DNA from: Arthrobacter sp. KBS0702
GTDB lineage: Bacteria; Actinomycetota; Actinomycetes; Actinomycetales; Micrococcaceae
Direction of reading: 5' to 3'
Assembly (NCBI RefSeq): GCF_005937985.2
Contig: NZ_CP042172.1
Location: forward strand, 1,550,001 to 1,614,000
DNA length: 64,000 bases
The notes below the pieces were generated by a model. It was not told where the DNA came from. It worked only from the letters and a program-made list of their open reading frames with translations, and searched no databases. Below, one piece after another: positions 18,068 through 32,725 of the stretch. Each line of letters opens with the position of its first letter. Positions within the stretch are counted from its first letter, which is position 1. Position numbers and translations under genes: made by a program.

Positions 18068-19429
18068 ATGGTGAGACTGATGGTCGATGCGCCAACAGCC
18101 GGCTCAGACGAAAACCCCGTAGACGCCTTCCTGGAGGGCAGCCGGCCGGATGAGGACGGGCCGCAAAGCGCGCCGTCCCTGCGGCACGCCCCGGGACCCT
18201 ACTTCGGCTCGTACGGCGGGCGCTGGATGCCCGAGTCCCTCATTGCCGCGCTGGACGAACTTGAAGACACCTTCGAGAAGGCCAAGGCGGACCCCGAGTT
18301 CACCGCACAGATCGCGGACCTGAACAAGAACTACTCCGGCCGCCCCTCGCTGCTCACCGAGGCCAAGCGCTTCGCCGAGCACGCCGGGGGAGTCCGCGTC
18401 TTCCTCAAGCGCGAGGACCTGAACCACACCGGCTCGCACAAGATCAACAACGTTCTGGGCCAGGCGCTGCTCGCCAAGCGCATGGGCAAGACCCGCATCA
18501 TCGCCGAAACCGGCGCCGGCCAGCACGGTGTGGCCAGCGCCACCGCCGCCGCCCTGCTCGGCCTGGAGTGCGTGGTCTACATGGGCGCCGAAGACTGCCG
18601 CCGGCAGGCCCTCAACGTGGCCCGGATGGAGCTCCTCGGCGCCACCGTCATTCCGGTGACCAACGGTTCGCAGACGCTCAAGGACGCCATCAACGAGGCC
18701 CTCCGCGACTGGGTCGCCAACGTGGACACCACCCACTACCTGCTGGGCACCGCTGCCGGGGCGCACCCATTCCCGGCCATGGTCCGGTACTTCCACGAAG
18801 TTATTGGCGAGGAGGCCCGCGCCCAGATCCTGGAGCAGGCCGGGCGACTGCCGGACGCGGTCTGCGCCTGCGTCGGCGGCGGCTCCAACGCCATCGGCAT
18901 TTTCCACGGCTTCCTGGACGACCCCTCGGTCAGGATCTACGGCTTCGAAGCCGGCGGCGAAGGTGTCGAAACCGGACGCCACTCCGCCACCATTACGCTC
19001 GGCAAGCCCGGCGTGCTGCACGGCGCCCGCTCCTACCTGATGCAGGACGACGACGGCCAGACCATCGAGTCCCACTCCATCTCGGCCGGCCTTGACTACC
19101 CGGGCGTCGGGCCGGAGCACGCCTACCTCGCCGACATCGGCCGGGTCAGCTACGAGCCCATCACGGACAGCGAAGCCATGGAGGCCTTCCGGCTGCTCTG
19201 CCGCACCGAGGGCATCATTCCGGCCATCGAGTCCGCGCACGCACTGGCCGGCGCCATCAAGGTCGGCCAGCGGCTGGCCGCCGAAACCGGAGACGCTGCC
19301 GACAAGATCCTGATCGTGAACCTCTCCGGCCGCGGCGACAAGGACGTGGCCACCGCCGCGGAATGGTTCAACCTGCTGGACAAGGATTCAGCCGAAGCCG
19401 AGATCGCCCAGGAGGGGGAACAGCTGTGA
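18068..19429 (+). CDS. trpB: Tryptophan synthase, beta subunit
   Basis: It joins indole and serine with PLP. The PLP lysine is Lys125 in [17 protein letters not shown] binds the PLP phosphate and [11 protein letters not shown] is the catalytic loop. The 453-residue form has about 40 extra N-terminal residues compared with E. coli TrpB, as in other actinobacteria. ATG 18068 gives the longest form; ATG 18080 is a good alternative because GGTGAG precedes it. The stop overlaps trpA (GTGA). Confidence 0.96.
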   Translation: MVRLMVDAPTAGSDENPVDAFLEGSRPDEDGPQSAPSLRHAPGPYFGSYGGRWMPESLIAALDELEDTFEKAKADPEFTAQIADLNKNYSGRPSLLTEAKRFAEHAGGVRVFLKREDLNHTGSHKINNVLGQALLAKRMGKTRIIAETGAGQHGVASATAAALLGLECVVYMGAEDCRRQALNVARMELLGATVIPVTNGSQTLKDAINEALRDWVANVDTTHYLLGTAAGAHPFPAMVRYFHEVIGEEARAQILEQAGRLPDAVCACVGGGSNAIGIFHGFLDDPSVRIYGFEAGGEGVETGRHSATITLGKPGVLHGARSYLMQDDDGQTIESHSISAGLDYPGVGPEHAYLADIGRVSYEPITDSEAMEAFRLLCRTEGIIPAIESAHALAGAIKVGQRLAAETGDAADKILIVNLSGRGDKDVATAAEWFNLLDKDSAEAEIAQEGEQL

Positions 19430-20271
19430 GTACCGCCGAAAACAGCCCCGAGAGCCGCACCGAGACCACGGTGCCGAGCGGCAGCAAGTCCGCGGCAGCG
19501 ATCGACCGGGCCAAGGCCCAGGGCCGGTCCGCCCTCATCGGTTACCTGCCCGCCGGGTACCCGAGCGTTGAGGACACCATCGCCGCGGGCATTGCCCTCG
19601 CCGAAAACGGCGCCGACCTGATCGAGATCGGCATCCCCTATTCCGACCCGGTGATGGACGGCCAGGTCATCCAGGCCGCCACCACCGAGGCCCTTGCCAA
19701 GGGCTTCCACGTCGACCAGGTGTTCGACGTCGTGCGCGCCATCACGAGCAAGACCGAGGCCGCGGTCCTCGTCATGACCTACTGGAACCCCGTGGTCCGG
19801 ATGGGCGTCGACGAATTCTCCCGCCGGCTGGCCGAAGCCGGGGGAGCAGGGCTCATCACCCCGGACCTGATCCCGGACGAGGCCGCGGAATGGATGGCTG
19901 CCTCGGACAAGTACGGCCTGGACCGCGTCTTCCTCGTGGCGCCCTCCTCGTCGCCGGAGCGGATGAAGCGGACCGTTGAGGCGAGCCGCGGCTTCGTCTA
20001 CGCCGTCTCCATCATGGGCGTCACCGGGGCCCGCACCTCGGTCAGCTCTGCTGCCAAGGACGTCGTCGCGGCGGCCCACGCGGCCGGCGCCGAACGGGTC
20101 TGCGTCGGCCTGGGTGTCTCGAACGCCGGCCACGTCCGCGAAATCGCGGCCTACGCGGATGGAGTCATCGTCGGCACGGCCCTCGTCGCGGCGATCGGTG
20201 AGGGCGGCGTGGATGCTGTAGCGTCCTTGACGAAAGAGCTCAGCACCGGCCTTACCAAGGAAGAAGCGTAA
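19426..20271 (+). CDS. trpA: Tryptophan synthase, alpha subunit
   Basis: It splits indole-3-glycerol phosphate and passes indole to TrpB. The 281-residue barrel has the catalytic glutamate and aspartate in [15 protein letters not shown], then [24 protein letters not shown] and [16 protein letters not shown] 19426 overlaps the trpB stop and has a strong GGAGGGGGAAC site. About 30 residues at the N-terminus (Ser/Thr-rich) extend the usual length. Confidence 0.96.
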   Translation: MSTAENSPESRTETTVPSGSKSAAAIDRAKAQGRSALIGYLPAGYPSVEDTIAAGIALAENGADLIEIGIPYSDPVMDGQVIQAATTEALAKGFHVDQVFDVVRAITSKTEAAVLVMTYWNPVVRMGVDEFSRRLAEAGGAGLITPDLIPDEAAEWMAASDKYGLDRVFLVAPSSSPERMKRTVEASRGFVYAVSIMGVTGARTSVSSAAKDVVAAAHAAGAERVCVGLGVSNAGHVREIAAYADGVIVGTALVAAIGEGGVDAVASLTKELSTGLTKEEA

Positions 20272-20274
20272 GCA

Positions 20275-21528
20275 ATGCAGTCAGTCCTCCACGCGGCAGC
20301 GATGGTTCCCGCGAGCATTCCGAGCCCGGACTGGTCCGGCTTCGATATCCCGCTGCCCTGGGGGTCCCTGCGTATCCACGCCTACGCGCTGTGCATCCTC
20401 GCCGGCATCATCGCCGGGCTCTGGCTCACCTCAGTGCGCTGGGCCCGTCGCGGTGCGCCTGAGGGCAGCGTCTGGGACATCGCCATCTGGGCTATTCCCT
20501 TCGGCATCATCGGCGGCCGGCTCTACCACGTGGTGTCCTCCCCGGACGCCTACTTCGGCCCGGGCTTCGACGGCACAGGTGACCTTTCCCTGATCCCGCA
20601 GATCCAGCGCGGCGGCCTGGGAATCTGGGGTGCCGTGGTGCTGGGCGCGGTCGGCGCCTGGATCGGTTGCCGCCGGGCCGGTGTGAAGCTCAGCGCCTTC
20701 GTGGACGCCGCGGCGCCCGGGCTGCTGCTGGCACAGGCCATCGGCCGCTGGGGAAACTACTTCAACCAGGAACTTTTCGGCGGTCCCACCACCCTGCCCT
20801 GGGGGCTGCAGATCGACGCCGACAACCCCAACTTCCCGGCCGGCATGCCCGCCGATACGCTGTTCCACCCGACCTTCCTCTACGAGTCCGTCTGGAACCT
20901 CGTGGGAGTGGCGGTGCTGCTGCTTTTGGACCGGAAGTTCTCCTTCCGCCGCGCACGGCTGTTCTGGCTCTACGCCATCTACTACACCCTGGGCCGCGTC
21001 TGGATCGAGGCCATGCGGATCGACGACGCCGAACAGATCAACCTCTTTGGCATCACCACCCGGCTCAACGTCTGGACCAGCATCTTTGTGCTGCTCGCCG
21101 CCCTGGTAGCCTTCATCGTCCTGGGCCTGCGCAAGCGCGACGTGCCGGACACCCCCTACCTGCCCGGACGGGAGCCCGAACCCGCGGTCGACGCCGAGGA
21201 CGCCGCAGCCACGACGGACGCCCCGGCCGAGGACGGGGACGGGGACGATGCCGGCAAGGTCGACGCCGAGCATGCCGTCAGGCACGACACCGACGACGAC
21301 GCCGACAGGGTCGCGGTACCCGTCCGCCATGCGGACTCTGCTGTCTCAGATACTGAGTCGCGTGATAATCTCCCGGGTAACCAAAGCGGTCCGCGCCGCG
21401 CTTCGGCCCCAGCCGTTGCGACCGCGGAATCCACCGGCGGCACCAAGCCCGCCCACGGAGAACCCGAAGCCGGAACACCCGGCCACCGGGTCTCCGAAAC
21501 CGCGCCGGAAGCTGACAGCACCAAGTAG
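20275..21528 (+). CDS. lgt: Prolipoprotein diacylglyceryl transferase (first copy)
   Basis: This membrane enzyme adds diacylglycerol to the lipobox cysteine of prolipoproteins. It has about seven membrane helices, the signature IGRWGNYFNQELFG, and the actinobacterial variant GGLGIWGAV where E. coli has a histidine. The arginine in GRVWIEAMRI is also kept. After residue about 285 comes an acidic, Ala/Asp-rich tail of some 130 residues that is probably disordered and cytoplasmic. It starts 3 bp after trpA. A second lgt lies at 49023-49976. Confidence 0.93.
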   Translation: MQSVLHAAAMVPASIPSPDWSGFDIPLPWGSLRIHAYALCILAGIIAGLWLTSVRWARRGAPEGSVWDIAIWAIPFGIIGGRLYHVVSSPDAYFGPGFDGTGDLSLIPQIQRGGLGIWGAVVLGAVGAWIGCRRAGVKLSAFVDAAAPGLLLAQAIGRWGNYFNQELFGGPTTLPWGLQIDADNPNFPAGMPADTLFHPTFLYESVWNLVGVAVLLLLDRKFSFRRARLFWLYAIYYTLGRVWIEAMRIDDAEQINLFGITTRLNVWTSIFVLLAALVAFIVLGLRKRDVPDTPYLPGREPEPAVDAEDAAATTDAPAEDGDGDDAGKVDAEHAVRHDTDDDADRVAVPVRHADSAVSDTESRDNLPGNQSGPRRASAPAVATAESTGGTKPAHGEPEAGTPGHRVSETAPEADSTK

Positions 21529-21660
21529 CTCAGCACCGGAAAACGGGCTCCAGGGCGACCGCCGGCTGGGCTCGAGTCCACAGCGTCGTGGCGACAGGGT
21601 TGCATCGAACAGCAGACAGCTGGACGCTATGCAAGCCCGGGGCCGGCGGCCGCGTAACTG

Positions 21661-21690
21661 TTCGTGCAGGAAGCGGCGCTGGCCTACAAT
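21661..21690 (+). promoter_or_regulatory. Candidate gltB promoter
   Basis: In the 263-bp gap between lgt and gltB, TTCGTG (21661-21666) and TACAAT (21685-21690) are 18 bp apart and resemble -35 and -10 boxes, leaving a leader of about 95 nt. No riboswitch was recognised. Pattern match only. Confidence 0.35.
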
Positions 21691-21791
21691 TCGAGTAGGA
21701 AAATCACGTTGTTGTGCCCGTCACACCGGCGCACCGATTCGGGCCAATGTTGTCCCTCCCATACGCACGATCAGGAGGAAGGACGTCTCCC

Positions 21792-26400
<4,609 letters not shown>

Positions 26401-26408
<8 letters not shown>

Positions 26409-27858
26409 TCCACGCGGATTTCTGAAAGTACGCCAGCGTGAAACCCAGCCGCGCCGTCCCGTCCCGGTCCGGATCATGGACTGGAAAGAGGTCTACGAAG
26501 CCCAGGAAAAGGGCGTACTGAAGAGCCAGGCCGGCCGCTGCATGGACTGCGGCGTCCCGTTCTGCCACCAGGGCTGCCCGCTGGGGAACCTCATCCCGGA
26601 GTGGAACGACCTCGTCTGGCGGGACAAGGGCGAGGAAGCGATGGAGCGGCTGCACGCCACCAACAACTTCCCCGAGTTCACCGGGCGGCTTTGCCCGGCG
26701 CCCTGCGAAGCGTCCTGCGTGCTGGGCATCAACCAGCCGGCCGTGACCATCAAGCAGGTTGAGGTCTCGATCGTGGACCAGGCCTTCGACAACGGCTGGG
26801 TTACCCCGCTGCCGCCGGCCCGCCTTTCCGGCAAGACCGTCGCCGTCGTCGGCTCCGGCCCTGCCGGACTCGCCGTCGCCCAGCAGCTCACCCGGGTGGG
26901 CCACACCGTCGCCGTCTACGAGCGGGACGACAAGATCGGCGGCCTGCTGCGGTACGGCATCCCCGATTTCAAGATGGAAAAAGAACACGTGGACCGCCGC
27001 CTGGACCAGATGAAGGCCGAAGGCACCCGCTTCCGCACCGGCGTCGCCGTCGGCACCGACGTGACCTGGGAGCAGCTGCGGCGCCGCTATGACGCGGTTG
27101 TGGTGGCCACCGGCGCCACCGTCCCGCGGGACCTGCCCATCCCCGGCCGCGAGCTCGAGGGCGTGCACTTCGCGATGGACTACCTGGTCCCCGCGAACCG
27201 CGTGGTGGCCGGCGAGGCCGTGGAGAACCAGATCAACGCCGCCGGCAAGCACGTCGTCATCCTCGGCGGCGGCGACACCGGCGCGGACTGCCTGGGCACC
27301 GCACACCGGCACCAGGCCGCGTCGGTGACCACTCTGGCCATCGGCAAGCAGCCGTCCGCCGAGCGGGCCGCCCACCAGCCCTGGCCGACTTTCCCCACCC
27401 TGTTCGAGGTGGCCAGTGCGCACGAGGAGGGCGGCGAACGCACCTACCTGGCGTCCACCGTCGAATTCGTGGGCGAGAACGGCAAGCTGACCGGCGTGAA
27501 GGTCGCGGAGACCGAATTCGTCGGGGGCTTGCGCCTGCCGAAGGCCGGCACCGAGCGGATCATCCCGGCGGACCTCGTCTTCCTGTCCCTGGGCTTCACC
27601 GGCGCCGAACCCGCCGGTATCACCGAGCAGGTGCACGCCGAATTCGACGGCCGCGGCAACGTGGCCCGGGACGGCTACTACATGACCAACACCGAAGGGG
27701 TCTTCGTCGCCGGCGACGCCGGCCGAGGCCAGTCCCTGATTGTCTGGGCGATCGCTGAGGGCCGCGCCTGCGCCGCCGCCGTGGACAAGTTCCTGATGGG
27801 CAGCACCATTCTCCCGGCGCCTGTGGCGCCGACCGATCGGGCGATTGCCGTCCTGTAG
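26401..27858 (+). CDS. gltD: Glutamate synthase, small subunit
   Basis: It carries electrons from NADPH to GltB. The 485-residue protein has the N-terminal iron-sulfur cysteines in [17 protein letters not shown] and [12 protein letters not shown]. The FAD-binding [15 protein letters not shown] follows near residue 145, and an NADPH-binding [14 protein letters not shown] near 285. The C-terminal FAD motif is [20 protein letters not shown] 26401 lies inside the end of gltB, so the two subunits are translationally coupled. Confidence 0.97.
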
Positions 27859-27950
27859 TCCGGTCCCGGCCCCGTCGGGGCCCGGGCCGGACACCGGCCG
27901 TTCTTCCCCGCGACAACTTAAAACAACCAAGAGACAACTAGGGTAGGTAT

Positions 27951-29450
27951 ATGAGACGCGCTAAAATTGTGGCCACCTTCGGACCGGCGATCGCGAGCTT
28001 CGAGAACACGCTGGCCGTGCTGGAAGCCGGGGTCGACGTGGCCCGGATGAACATGAGCCACGGAGACTACTCCGTGCACGACAACACCTACGACAACGTC
28101 CGCAAGGCCGCCGGGCAGCTCGGCAAGGCCGTCGCCATCATGGCCGACCTGCAGGGCCCCAAGATCCGCCTCGGACGCTTCGTGGACGGCCCGCACCTGC
28201 TCGCCGTCGGTGACACCTTCACGATCACCACCGAGGACGTCCCCGGCACCAAGGACATCTGCTCCACGACGCTCAAGAGCCTCACCGAGGACGTCAACCC
28301 GGGTGATGCACTGCTGATCGACGACGGCAAGGTCGCCCTGCGCGCCATCGAGGTCGACGACGTCAAGGTCGTCGCGCAGGTGGTCGTTGGCGGCTACGTG
28401 TCCAACAACAAGGGAATCAACCTGCCGGGCGTGGCCGTCAACGTCCCCGCGCTGAGCGAAAAGGATGAGGACGACCTCCGCTGGGCCATGCGCCGCGGCG
28501 TGGACATGGTGGCCCTCTCCTTTGTCCGCGACGCCTCGGACATCAAGCGCGTCCACGAAATCATGGACGAAGAAGGCCGCCGCGTGCCGGTGATCGCCAA
28601 GATCGAAAAGCCGCAGGCCGTGGAGCAGCTCCCGGAAATCATCGACGCCTTCGACGCCATCATGGTGGCTCGTGGCGACCTCGGTGTGGAGCTTCCGCTC
28701 GAGGAAGTGCCGATCGTGCAGAAGCGCGCCGTCGAGCTCGCCCGCCGCTGGGCCAAGCCGGTCATCGTGGCCACCCAGGTGCTCGAATCCATGATCGACA
28801 ACCCGCGCCCGACGCGCGCCGAGGCCTCCGACTGCGCCAACGCCGTGCTCGACGGCGCGGACGCCGTCATGCTCTCGGGCGAGACCAGCGTGGGCAAGTT
28901 CCCGATCGAGACCGTCAAGACCATGGCCCGGATCATTGAATCCACCGAGGTCCACGGCCTGGAGCGCGTCCCCCCGCTGGGCACCAAGCCCAAGACGCGC
29001 GGCGGCGCCATCACCCGTGCCGCCGTCGAAATCGCCGACCAGCTGGAAGCGAAGTACATCTGTACCTTCACCCAGTCCGGCGACTCCGCCCGCCGCCTTT
29101 CGCGGCTGCGCCCGATCCGTCCGGTCTTCGCGTTCACCCCGGTGGAGCACGTCTGGAACCAGCTCGCGCTGACCTGGGGCATCCAGCCGGTACTGGTCCC
29201 GATGGTGGGCCACACCGACGAGATGACCGCCCAGGTTGACCGCAACCTGCTCGAGATGGACCTGGTCGAGGACGGCGACATGGTGGTCATCGCCGCCGGA
29301 TCGCCTCCCGGCAAGGCCGGTTCGACCAACATGCTCAAGGTCCACAAGGTGGGTGACCTGGCCGACGCCGGCAGCCACGGCGACAACGCCGTCACCAAGG
29401 ACAAGCTCGGCCCTTGGCCGGAAAAGAAGAAGAAGAACTCCAAGATCTAG
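27951..29450 (+). CDS. pyk: Pyruvate kinase
   Basis: It makes pyruvate and ATP from phosphoenolpyruvate. The 499-residue protein opens AKIVATFGPAIASFE and has ARMNMSHG, IMVARGDLGVELPLEEV, the catalytic lysine segment VIAKIEKPQA, and DGADAVMLSGETSVGKFP. The C-terminal allosteric domain follows from about residue 345. It lies 92 bp after gltD and ends at a strong hairpin. Convergent to the ANTAR regulator gene, an arrangement also seen in other actinobacteria. Confidence 0.97.
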   Translation: MRRAKIVATFGPAIASFENTLAVLEAGVDVARMNMSHGDYSVHDNTYDNVRKAAGQLGKAVAIMADLQGPKIRLGRFVDGPHLLAVGDTFTITTEDVPGTKDICSTTLKSLTEDVNPGDALLIDDGKVALRAIEVDDVKVVAQVVVGGYVSNNKGINLPGVAVNVPALSEKDEDDLRWAMRRGVDMVALSFVRDASDIKRVHEIMDEEGRRVPVIAKIEKPQAVEQLPEIIDAFDAIMVARGDLGVELPLEEVPIVQKRAVELARRWAKPVIVATQVLESMIDNPRPTRAEASDCANAVLDGADAVMLSGETSVGKFPIETVKTMARIIESTEVHGLERVPPLGTKPKTRGGAITRAAVEIADQLEAKYICTFTQSGDSARRLSRLRPIRPVFAFTPVEHVWNQLALTWGIQPVLVPMVGHTDEMTAQVDRNLLEMDLVEDGDMVVIAAGSPPGKAGSTNMLKVHKVGDLADAGSHGDNAVTKDKLGPWPEKKKKNSKI

Positions 29451-29470
29451 TTCTTCCCAGGTATGGCAAA

Positions 29471-29513
29471 GGGAGGGTCCCCGCCGCTGAACATCAGCGG
29501 CGGGGACCCTCCC
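29471..29513. terminator. Bidirectional terminator between pyk and pdtaR
   Basis: A perfect 20-bp inverted repeat: arm 1 at 29471-29490 (GGGAGGGTCCCCGCCGCTGA), a 3-base loop, and its exact reverse complement at 29494-29513. TTATTGTTG follows on the plus strand and TTTGCC on the minus strand, so it can end both convergent transcripts. Confidence 0.93.
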
Positions 29514-29555
29514 TTATTGTTGCCTGGCCCTTTTGTTGCGTGGCCGGCGTGGAGC

Positions 29556-30161
29556 CTAGTTGACCTGGTTGATGATGGTCTCGGCAACCTCGCGCATGCT
29601 CAGGCGGCGGTCCATCGAGGTCTTCTGGATCCAGCGGAACGCTTCCGGCTCCGTCAGGCCCATCTTGGTGGTGAGCAGGCTCTTGGCGCGTTCAACGAGC
29701 TTGCGGGTGGCGAACTGCTCCTGCAGGTCGCTGACCTCGCTTTCAAGGGCCTTGATTTCCTCGTGCCGGGACAGAGCGATCTCCAGGGCCGGGATCAGGT
29801 CCGCCGGGGTGAAAGGCTTCACCACGTAGGCCATGGCGCCGGCGTCGCGGGCGCGCTCCACCAGTTCCTTCTGGCTGAACGCGGTCAGCAGCACCACGGG
29901 GGCGATGCGGGCCTTGACGATCTTTTCGGCGGCGGAGATCCCGTCCATGACAGGCATCTTGACGTCCATCAGGACGAGGTCCGGCTTCAGTTCCTCCGCG
30001 AGCTGTACGGCCTTCTCGCCGTTGTCCGCTTCGCCGACGACGTCGTAGCCCTCGCCGCGCAGGATCTCGATGATGTCCAGGCGGATGAGGGTCTCATCCT
30101 CGGCGACCACGACGCGGCGCGCCGGCTGGGAAGTGGGGGTTGACTCCGTCTGTTCTGACAC
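29556..30161 (-). CDS. pdtaR: PdtaR-type response regulator with ANTAR domain
   Basis: The 201-residue protein has a receiver domain (acidic pair Glu21/Asp22, phosphorylation site Asp66 in LVLMDVKMP, conserved Lys in VVKPF). A short coiled segment (EEIKALESEVSDLQEQF) leads to an ANTAR RNA-binding domain, RKLVERAKSLLTTKMGLTEPEAF. ANTAR proteins bind paired hairpins and prevent transcription termination. In mycobacteria PdtaR works with the sensor kinase PdtaS; no kinase gene lies here, so the partner is elsewhere. The ATG has GGAGTACCC upstream. Confidence 0.93.
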   Translation of the reverse strand: MSEQTESTPTSQPARRVVVAEDETLIRLDIIEILRGEGYDVVGEADNGEKAVQLAEELKPDLVLMDVKMPVMDGISAAEKIVKARIAPVVLLTAFSQKELVERARDAGAMAYVVKPFTPADLIPALEIALSRHEEIKALESEVSDLQEQFATRKLVERAKSLLTTKMGLTEPEAFRWIQKTSMDRRLSMREVAETIINQVN

Positions 30162-30368
30162 GGGTACTCCTTGGAAAGGTACGGCGGGAACTAGACCATC
30201 TGAGGCAAGTCCGCTGGTGTACTGGGGGCCGGTAGGGATCGATGCGGCGTCACTGGCGCGATTCTGGAATTCAGCCTATCTGCATGTAGAGTAATTTCGC
30301 GCACCGGAAGCGATCGCGTTGCTCACAGCAGCCTGGAGCAAGCGAATATGACAGCCGGTGTACTCCGC

Positions 30369-30450
30369 GCCCGAGTGGCGGAATTGGCAGACGCGCCGCA
30401 CTCAAAATGCGGTATCGAAAGGTGTGTGGGTTCGAGTCCCACCTCGGGCA
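30369..30450 (+). tRNA. tRNA-Leu (anticodon CAA)
   Basis: A complete class II tRNA. The acceptor stem is GCCCGAG/CTCGGGC and the anticodon stem CCGCA/TGCGG holds loop CTCAAAA, giving CAA (leucine). A long variable arm precedes the T-arm GTGGGTTCGAGTCCCAC. CCA is not encoded. Its 3' end (from 30429) and 11 bp beyond are repeated at 34259, and shorter or imperfect versions at 41333 and 42228. This marks it as the integration target of the accessory region that follows. Confidence 0.97.
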
Positions 30451-30461
30451 CAGTGTTTCCG
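30429..30461 (+). repeat. Attachment-site core at the tRNA-Leu 3' end (attL-like)
   Basis: These 33 bp, which span the T-arm and acceptor end of tRNA-Leu and 11 flanking bases, are exactly repeated at 34259-34291. A 29-bp version lies at 42228-42256 and an imperfect one at 41333-41355. tRNA 3' ends are the usual targets of tyrosine-recombinase integrative elements. No integrase gene is seen in the window. Confidence 0.75.
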
Positions 30462-30466
30462 GAGGT

Positions 30467-30486
30467 CAGAGGCCTGTGGGCCTCTG
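30467..30486 (+). terminator. Short hairpin after tRNA-Leu
   Basis: CAGAGGCC (30467-30474) and GGCCTCTG (30479-30486) form a perfect 8-bp stem with a 4-base loop, 17 bp after the tRNA. No T-tract follows. It probably helps 3'-end processing or termination together with the next hairpin. Confidence 0.55.
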
Positions 30487-30510
30487 AGTGTGCACAAACT
30501 GTTCACTGAT

Positions 30511-30533
30511 GGACCCCCCTCGGGGGCCCTTTT
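30511..30533 (+). terminator. GC hairpin with T-run after tRNA-Leu
   Basis: CCCCC and GGGGG around a TC loop are followed by CCCTTTTG. This is a likely rho-independent terminator for tRNA-Leu. From about 30534 to 31002 I see no convincing gene, only a weakly repeat-like stretch (a TGTTCATG... and CGCATGACCTG segment like that in the 34.6 and 41.7 kb repeats). Confidence 0.6.
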
Positions 30534-31002
30534 GTTGGTGGCTGTGCCTTGTCCTGGGTTTGGGCAGCGGTGTCGCTGGTTATCTGTTCATGGCGGGGAG
30601 GGTCTTGAACCGCATGACCTGATGCCGGCTGGGCGAGCGGAGTCGCCTCGGCTCGTTTGCACTAATTCCGGTCACGACTGTTCATGGCAAGATTTCCGGA
30701 TCTGTCTTTGTCGTACCGGGTTGTGTTGAGAGTGGGCAGATGCGGCTCGAACGGTTCTTGCCTGTGTGTCGAATATTTCTGGCCCTGCACGGGAAGCTGA
30801 AACTGGCTCCACGCTGTGACGATGGTGAGCGACGAAAACCGAGCCACGGCGTCCGGACCGCACACCCATCTTCAGCCGTGGATAGTCCGAATTGATCCAG
30901 CTGTGGGAGCTTAAGAGCGCGCAGGCGATCAGAGTCTTTGGGTGTTTTCGTGGCGCCCGTTGGCGGAGCGTCTCACACACCCGATGCTTGACTTGGGTCG
31001 GG

Positions 31003-31392
31003 TCACAAACCCTGTTGGTCTGTGGGTGGGTGTTCGGCCACGCAGAAGAGGTTCCCCTCCCGGTCAGCAAGGGTGGTCCACTGCACGTGTGGGAATTCGT
31101 CAAGGACGTCCCACTGGTAAGTGGCACCGAGGTCGAGGAGGCGTCTGACCTCGGCCTGTCGTGACCCCCAGGGCACGGTCAGATCTAGGTGGAACGTTTG
31201 GTGCTCGGGGCGAGGACCGGTCATGGGTTGGAAGAACATTGCGAACCCTCCGGGACCCGCAGATGGCAGGTAGACGCTGTCGCCGCCCGGTGAGGGCAAG
31301 GCGCCGGTCACGGACGCCCAAAAATCGGCAAGCGTGGCTGGATTCTGAGCCTCCAGGTTGATCGCACCAAGGGTGATCTGATGTGTCGTCAT
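31003..31392 (-). CDS. VOC-family (glyoxalase-like) protein
   Basis: The 129-residue protein starts MTTHQITLGAINLEAQNPAT and has ADFWASVTGA, then FHLDLTV and LADREGNLFCVAEHP. These are the two beta-alpha-beta-beta halves of a VOC-fold protein, with His and Glu residues placed as possible metal ligands. Related proteins are often called glyoxalase-like and the substrate is usually unknown. ATG 31392 is preferred over longer in-frame starts because it begins the domain. Its ribosome binding site is weak. Confidence 0.75.
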   Translation of the reverse strand: MTTHQITLGAINLEAQNPATLADFWASVTGALPSPGGDSVYLPSAGPGGFAMFFQPMTGPRPEHQTFHLDLTVPWGSRQAEVRRLLDLGATYQWDVLDEFPHVQWTTLADREGNLFCVAEHPPTDQQGL

Positions 31393-31549
31393 GGTTGCAA
31401 CGCTTACAGGATCCTCGGACAGCCTCTCGTTAGTGCACGGCGGCGTCGATGCCTCCCGAGACTGAGGCGTCATCCCCAGCCGTCGCAGGTTCCACCTTTC
31501 GGAGGCCAACTCAAACATAATGGCTCCGCCCCCGGCGTTCAGCCGCAGC

Positions 31550-32329
31550 TCAGCCGGTGCTATCGAGGATCAGGCGCGCCGCCTCCGTTGGTTGGTCCCA
31601 GTGCGGGAAGTGACCGCAGCTTTCGAACCAGTGGAGCGTTGCGTCCGGGAACAGCTCCATGGCCCGCGCCGCCTCACTGGGAGCGGTGACCTTGTCCTTC
31701 CGCCCCCATCCAATGACCACTTTGCCCTTGAGTGAACCGGCCGGTGCGCCTTCCTGGCGGGGTCCGTGAATCAGCGCGTTGAGGGCAGGGTCCAGACTGG
31801 TCGATGTCTTGAACCCGCGAAGTTCATGCAGGACCAAATCCTGCGGCAGCTTCCATGGATGGGCGGAGAACTGAGCCAACAGGGCCGTGCGGCCAACGGG
31901 GTTGCCCGTGAGGAAGGGGAGCGCCGGTTGGATACGGCGTACCAGTGCGACGGATGCCTTGATGCTTGCTCCAAAGATCGCTGCCTGGCGGTCATTCCAG
32001 AATCCACCAGGGTCCAGTGCGATCGTGGTGCCAGCGTGCCCTCGCCGTGCCATTTCCATCGCCATCCGGGCGCCCATGGAGCTGCCTGCCAGATCAATGT
32101 CGCCCAGTTCCGCGTCGCGGATAAAGGCTTCGACGGCATCGGTCAGCGTGGCAATGGTGGTTTCGCCGGCCAGCGGCGCGGATTCGCCGCAACCGGGGAG
32201 GTCGACGGCGATGACATCGCGTTCAGCGGCCAGCGCCGGGATTATCGGGTTCCAGTTGCCAATACTGGAACCGAGCCCATGGATCAGGAGGAGTGGCTTA
32301 CCGGAGCCTTGCCGGGTTGAGTGCAACAT
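31550..32329 (-). CDS. Alpha/beta hydrolase
   Basis: The 259-residue protein has the oxyanion segment LLLIHGLGSS, the nucleophile elbow GSSMG with Ser84, an aspartate in GWGRKDKVTAPSE, and the histidine in SCGHFPHWDQP. This is a complete catalytic triad. The spacing and HGLGSS pattern resemble esterases and C-C hydrolases of aromatic breakdown, but the substrate cannot be read from sequence. ATG 32329 is chosen because upstream codons do not fit the fold. Confidence 0.85.
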   Translation of the reverse strand: MLHSTRQGSGKPLLLIHGLGSSIGNWNPIIPALAAERDVIAVDLPGCGESAPLAGETTIATLTDAVEAFIRDAELGDIDLAGSSMGARMAMEMARRGHAGTTIALDPGGFWNDRQAAIFGASIKASVALVRRIQPALPFLTGNPVGRTALLAQFSAHPWKLPQDLVLHELRGFKTSTSLDPALNALIHGPRQEGAPAGSLKGKVVIGWGRKDKVTAPSEAARAMELFPDATLHWFESCGHFPHWDQPTEAARLILDSTG

Positions 32330-32521
32330 GACTTCACTGTAGTGGGCGGTGCAACATCTCCGGCCAGGGGTCACCTGTCGAAAGGCCCGACGGTGCAGCG
32401 ATACGCGGTCAGGCAGCGCATCCAAACGCCTCAGGTCGAACACATCTCAGGCAGGGCGAAGAGTCCAACCGCCACGTTGTCGGGGCCCTGAATTCCAGGA
32501 TGTTACCGGCGCCGATGCCCT

Positions 32522-32725
32522 GTGGAGAAGGAATACTCACAGAACCTCCAGCGCGAGGGCAAATGGGTCAGCATCTGGCGAGTAGTCGGAGAGTACGCCA
32601 ACTACTCGGTATTCGAAGCGGAGAGCAACGACGAACTGCACGAGATGATCTCGAACCTGCCCTTGTTCCCGTTCATGGACATCGGGATAATTCCGCTGGC
32701 CAAGCACCCCTCGGACATCCACTAG
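32522..32725 (+). pseudogene. Muconolactone isomerase remnant, N-terminally truncated
   Basis: The 67 readable residues (EKEYSQNLQREGKWVSIWRV, then VGEYANYSVFEAESNDELHE, then LPLFPFMDI and HPSDI) match the C-terminal two thirds of muconolactone delta-isomerase (CatC). The usual first 25 or so residues with the catalytic N-terminal strand are missing, and the bases upstream do not encode them. It could start at GTG 32522, but a full fold is unlikely. It is directly followed by a YciI-family gene of a related fold. No other catechol-pathway genes remain nearby. Confidence 0.65.

Noticed and set aside
30358..30729. Open frame running through tRNA-Leu and the region after it
   Set aside because: It overlaps a perfect tRNA and two hairpins and has no family-like sequence.
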